A DNA stretch of 64,000 bases, from IMG/VR virus record IMGVR_UViG_3300030943_000008, positions 1-64,000 of that record. One strand, written 5' to 3'. This DNA is from a virus. Every line of letters starts with the position of its first letter. The first letter of the stretch is position 1. Both the position numbers and the translations under genes were made by a program. Positions 61,327 through 64,000 of this stretch are shown in pieces. The notes beneath the pieces are model-generated. The model searched no databases and was not told where the DNA came from. It saw only the letters and a list, made by a program, of their open reading frames with translations.

Positions 61327-62958
61327 ATGTCGGGAACTGTGATCGACAGCCTGGTTATTTCCCTCTCGCTTGATACCGATAAGTTCACGGACGACCAGCG
61401 CAAGGCCATCAACGCGCTGCGCGGGTTTCAGGATGCTGCGCACCGCGGCGCCAACGAGGCGGAGTCCAACACCAAGAAGATGGGCAACGCGATTTCGGAC
61501 CTGAAGCGCGAGGCGCTCGGGCTGGTGTCGGTGTTCCTCGGCGGCCGTGGCGTGAAGGAGTTCTTCGGCTACGTCACCAATTTGGACGCGGCGACCGGCC
61601 GGCTGTCCAAGACGATGGCGACGAACGTCGAGGAAGTGTCCGCTTGGCAGGGCGCCGTGAAGCAGGCCGGCGGCACCGCCGAGGGCGCCAGCAGCGCACT
61701 GGCGGGTCTTTCGGGCGAGATGAGCACTTTCCAGTTGACCGGCCAGTCCGCGATGCTGCCTGTGCTGTCGCGGCTCGGATTGTCGCTCTACGACCAGCAG
61801 GGGAAGCTCAAGACATCGACGCAGCTTTGGCTGGAACTGGCTGACAGCGTCAAGGGCATGGATCCGCGCCAAGCGCAGGCCTTCCTGCAGATGATCCCCG
61901 GCGCCAACCAGGACATGATCAACTTCGCGCTGCTCGGGCGTAAAGCGATGGAAGGATATCTTCGAGACTCGCGATCAGCGGGAATTACGACACGTGAGGC
62001 GGCAGCGGCCGCGATTGAATATGAGCGAAACATTTCCTTGCTAGAACAGTCTGCGACTGGATTAGGCCGAACGCTCGTAAATCTTTTGACTCCGGCTCTG
62101 TCGAAAACCGCCAACTCGATGAGCAAACTATTTTCTGCATGGCAGGTTGATCCCAAAAGTCCTGAGGGTGTGGAAAATGCACCAAAGTCTAGGGATAATT
62201 TGGTTAAGAGATTTGGAAGCCCACGAAAATTTGTAAACGATTTAGGTGAGTTTTTTGGGATGGGAAAAGGCGTTGGGGACCGCGCCTACGGGCCTGAAGG
62301 CAATGATGAAAAGGATACGGCGCGAGCAGTTCTATCTGCCAAAATGCGTGCTGACGCCATGCGGAAAGCAGCGACTGCGGCCGACCCGACTTCTTCCGGC
62401 GCAAGGATGCCAGGATACGAAACGTCGGCGACTGAAGTCGAGCGTATGATCCGCGCCGCGGCGATCAAGCGCGGCATCGATCCTGAAACCGCCATGTCGG
62501 TGGCCAAAAGCGAGGGTTTTTTCAATTATAAGAGCACGGTGCCGGGGGAAGACTCGACGGGTCCGTTCCAGCTTTATCATGGGGCCAAAGGCGGCGGCGG
62601 GCTGGGGACCGCGTTCAAGAAGCAGACCGGCCTCGACGCGCACGATCCCTCGACGGTGCCGCAGCAGATCGACTTCGCACTGGACTACGCAAAATCGAAC
62701 GGCTGGGGGGCCTGGTACGGTTGGAAGGGTCTTCCCTACGCCGGCATCGGCGGCCCGCGGCCAGGCGCAGGCGCAGCGGCCCGTGGGATGCCCGGCAGCA
62801 GCGGTCCAGCCGGCAACACATCGTCGGCAACCGTCACCATCGGCACCGTGCAGGTAAACGCGCCAAATGCTAAGGATGCGACAGGAATCGCGCAGGAAAT
62901 CGAACCGGCGCTGTCGCGCGCCGTCACGGCCGGTGCCGCAAACTTTGGGCAGAACTGA
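61327..62958 (+). CDS. Tape measure protein with lysozyme-like domain
   Basis: 543 residues, short for a tape measure. Long helical N-terminus (VISLSLDTDKFTDDQRKAIN), a membrane-active-like helix ISDLKREALGLVSVFLGG, then a linker and a lysozyme/transglycosylase-like domain at about 375-470: IRAAAIKRGIDPETAMSVAK, SEGFFNYKSTVPGEDSTGPF with catalytic Glu in KSEG. It sets tail length and could open peptidoglycan on entry. A stretch at 62150-62340 is AT-richer, suggesting a recombined linker. Confidence 0.85.
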   Translation: MSGTVIDSLVISLSLDTDKFTDDQRKAINALRGFQDAAHRGANEAESNTKKMGNAISDLKREALGLVSVFLGGRGVKEFFGYVTNLDAATGRLSKTMATNVEEVSAWQGAVKQAGGTAEGASSALAGLSGEMSTFQLTGQSAMLPVLSRLGLSLYDQQGKLKTSTQLWLELADSVKGMDPRQAQAFLQMIPGANQDMINFALLGRKAMEGYLRDSRSAGITTREAAAAAIEYERNISLLEQSATGLGRTLVNLLTPALSKTANSMSKLFSAWQVDPKSPEGVENAPKSRDNLVKRFGSPRKFVNDLGEFFGMGKGVGDRAYGPEGNDEKDTARAVLSAKMRADAMRKAATAADPTSSGARMPGYETSATEVERMIRAAAIKRGIDPETAMSVAKSEGFFNYKSTVPGEDSTGPFQLYHGAKGGGGLGTAFKKQTGLDAHDPSTVPQQIDFALDYAKSNGWGAWYGWKGLPYAGIGGPRPGAGAAARGMPGSSGPAGNTSSATVTIGTVQVNAPNAKDATGIAQEIEPALSRAVTAGAANFGQN

Positions 62959-63659
62959 TGGCGAATGTCCCGAATGTCCCCGGAGTGCCTTCGCTGTCCA
63001 GCTACAGCGGCGGCGGCGCGGTGCTGGCGCTGACCGATTCCCTCCTGCTGCTGAGCGCCATCCTGCCGTCTACGTGGGGCATCTACATCGACGGAACGCC
63101 GGTGATTACGCCGGCGAACCAGCTCACGCAATTGCTGGCCCCGACGCTCGCGACTGTTTCGCAGATCGCTTCGCTGGTCGGCTTGCCGAACATCGTCCCG
63201 GTGATCGCCTCTACGGTTGACTTCGAGTATGCGGCGCGGTCGCCGATTTCAAATTACCAGCAGCAGGCGGGCGCGTTCCAAAGCTATAACAAGGTGCAGT
63301 TGCCGGCCGAGATCACGGTCAAGATTGCGTGCGGCGGGGCCGCATCGCAGCGCGCTTCGTTCCTGAATACGCTCGAATCTTTGCGGACATCGACCACGCT
63401 GGTTGATATCGTGACGCCTGAGCAGGTGTTCCAAAGCTACAACTGCACGCAATATGACTATCGGCGCCGGGCCGAGAACGGCGTCACGCTGATCGTCGCC
63501 GATGTGCGGTTCGAGCTAGTTCCGGTGACCGCCACGGCCCAGTTTTCGAATACGCAGCAGCCAGGAAATGCCGGTCAGCAGTCGGTCGGAAACGTACAGC
63601 CGCAGGACGCACCGGCTTCCTTCTCTGATCGTTTCAATGCCGTCGGAGGGGTGAACTGA
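62958..63659 (+). CDS. Baseplate/tail hub protein
   Basis: 233 residues, start overlapping the tape measure stop (TGATG). Residues 45-110 are hydrophobic (GTPVITPANQLTQLLAPTLA); then DFEYAARSPISNYQQQAGAF, QSYNKVQLPAEITVKIACGG and VTLIVADVRFELVPVTATAQ, the latter typical of a Dit/LysM-less baseplate hub family following the tape measure in myoviruses. Exact role not known. Confidence 0.65.
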   Translation: MANVPNVPGVPSLSSYSGGGAVLALTDSLLLLSAILPSTWGIYIDGTPVITPANQLTQLLAPTLATVSQIASLVGLPNIVPVIASTVDFEYAARSPISNYQQQAGAFQSYNKVQLPAEITVKIACGGAASQRASFLNTLESLRTSTTLVDIVTPEQVFQSYNCTQYDYRRRAENGVTLIVADVRFELVPVTATAQFSNTQQPGNAGQQSVGNVQPQDAPASFSDRFNAVGGVN

Positions 63660-63979
63660 TGCAGACAATCCCACTCCGTCCGCTGCCAAACCAAACGCTG
63701 CAAGCGCAGGTCAACGGGCAGCCATGCACCATCGATGTCGTCCAGATGGCCTATGGCCTGTTCATGACGCTATTCGTCAGCAACACGCCGATCATCTATA
63801 ACGTGATCTGCCTGAACCGGAATAGAATCGTGCGTTCGGCATATCTCGGGTTCACGGGCGATTTCTGCTTCTACGATACGCAAGGTGACACCGATCCGGT
63901 TTACACCGGTCTCGGTGATGCGGACGCCCGCTACCAGCTCGTCTACCTCGACCCGACCGAACTGCCGGCGGAGGCTTGA
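63659..63979 (+). CDS. Baseplate plug-like protein
   Basis: 106 residues. TIPLRPLPNQTLQAQVNGQP, CLNRNRIVRSAYLGFTGDFC and FYDTQGDTDPVYTGLGDADA match the family of baseplate plug proteins (LxxxPNQxLxxxLxGxxxxI ... DTQGxxDPxYxGLG). Overlaps its neighbour by TGATG. Confidence 0.85.
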   Translation: MQTIPLRPLPNQTLQAQVNGQPCTIDVVQMAYGLFMTLFVSNTPIIYNVICLNRNRIVRSAYLGFTGDFCFYDTQGDTDPVYTGLGDADARYQLVYLDPTELPAEA

Positions 63980-63982
63980 CGG

Positions 63983-64000
63983 ATGAGTTTCGTCGAAAGG
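63983..64000 (+). CDS. Start of the next baseplate gene (cut by window end)
   Basis: ATG with GGAGGCTTGACGG upstream and six codons (MSFVER). The start MSF-x-E/R is common to the baseplate hub protein that follows the plug in related phages, but too little is visible to prove it. Confidence 0.5.

Noticed and set aside
62191-62206. Another copy of the operator-like motif (TAGGGATAATTTGG) in the tape measure gene
   Set aside because: Only half of the palindrome matches and it lies inside a coding region with no promoter, so probably chance in an AT-rich patch.
61885-62345. Possible separate inserted gene in the AT-richer part of the tape measure
   Set aside because: The plus-strand frame stays open and helical through it and no start or stop signals appear.
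1-64000. CRISPR array, tRNA genes, integrase/att sites, transposase, diversity-generating retroelement
   Set aside because: I looked for regularly spaced repeats, recognisable cloverleaf sequences, tyrosine/serine recombinase motifs and reverse transcriptase motifs and saw none; a tRNA scan by computer would be needed to exclude tRNAs fully.

Overview
This window is phage DNA: a GC-rich (by eye roughly 60%) genome of a contractile-tailed (myovirus-type) bacteriophage or prophage of an alphaproteobacterium, most likely of the order Rhizobiales (Bradyrhizobium/Rhodopseudomonas-like). The evidence is a complete set of phage modules (ERF/YqaJ recombination, RusA, terminase, DUF1073 portal, MuF head protein, DUF2184 capsid, DUF3383 sheath, tape measure, baseplate plug), tightly packed genes with ATGA/TGATG overlaps, and cargo genes (8650-9222, 44166-44585) of families I associate with Bradyrhizobiaceae. 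No integrase or transposase is visible, so lifestyle cannot be settled here; both ends of the window cut genes.

Layout. (1) 1-9494, plus strand: end of a tail gene, two long fibre-like proteins with Sec-type signal peptides, then a lysis/envelope cassette (GH19 endolysin, holin-like membrane proteins, a papain-like C1A peptidase, a lipoprotein). Two facing terminators (9628-9703) close it against the next block. (2) 9726-19258, minus strand: one long operon transcribed leftward from about 19300, with single-strand annealing and exonuclease recombination genes (ERF, YqaJ), a HIRAN protein, a sigma-region-4-like protein, a HerA/FtsK-like ATPase with a duplicated C-terminal domain, an HNH-like protein and many small genes. 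(3) 19259-19369: a divergent control region with an operator-like palindrome, a leftward promoter and a rightward promoter placed so close to the Cro/CI-like gene at 19370 that the message would be leaderless. (4) 19370-29431, plus strand: early genes with RusA, a DNA methyltransferase, a DUF559-type nuclease, a replication initiator with a striking TGTCCC iteron array and AT-rich segment (probable origin, 22685-23010), and small accessory genes including a probable Acb2/Tad1-type anti-CBASS protein (27091-27348). (5) 29431-33026: packaging, a large terminase interrupted by a LAGLIDADG intein, with an HNH gene on the other strand. (6) 33127-36800: small accessory genes. (7) 37217-51463: portal, cargo (PP-loop/PAPS-reductase-like protein, MuF, macro domain, C5 methyltransferase), a three-domain ART-Nudix-DUF2213 protein, a GIY-YIG/XRE insertion that appears to split the DUF2213 protein, decoration protein and major capsid. 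(8) 51552-64000: connectors, a second GIY-YIG gene, neck, sheath, tube, frameshifted tail chaperones, tape measure with a lysozyme-like domain, and baseplate.

The most unusual points are the ART-Nudix-protease fusion beside a macro-domain gene (an ADP-ribose/NAD-themed set in the head region), the iteron array inside the initiator gene, a repeated operator-like motif inside or next to several promoters, the intein placed at the terminase Walker B strand, and one beta-rich repeat present about eight times across four virion proteins.
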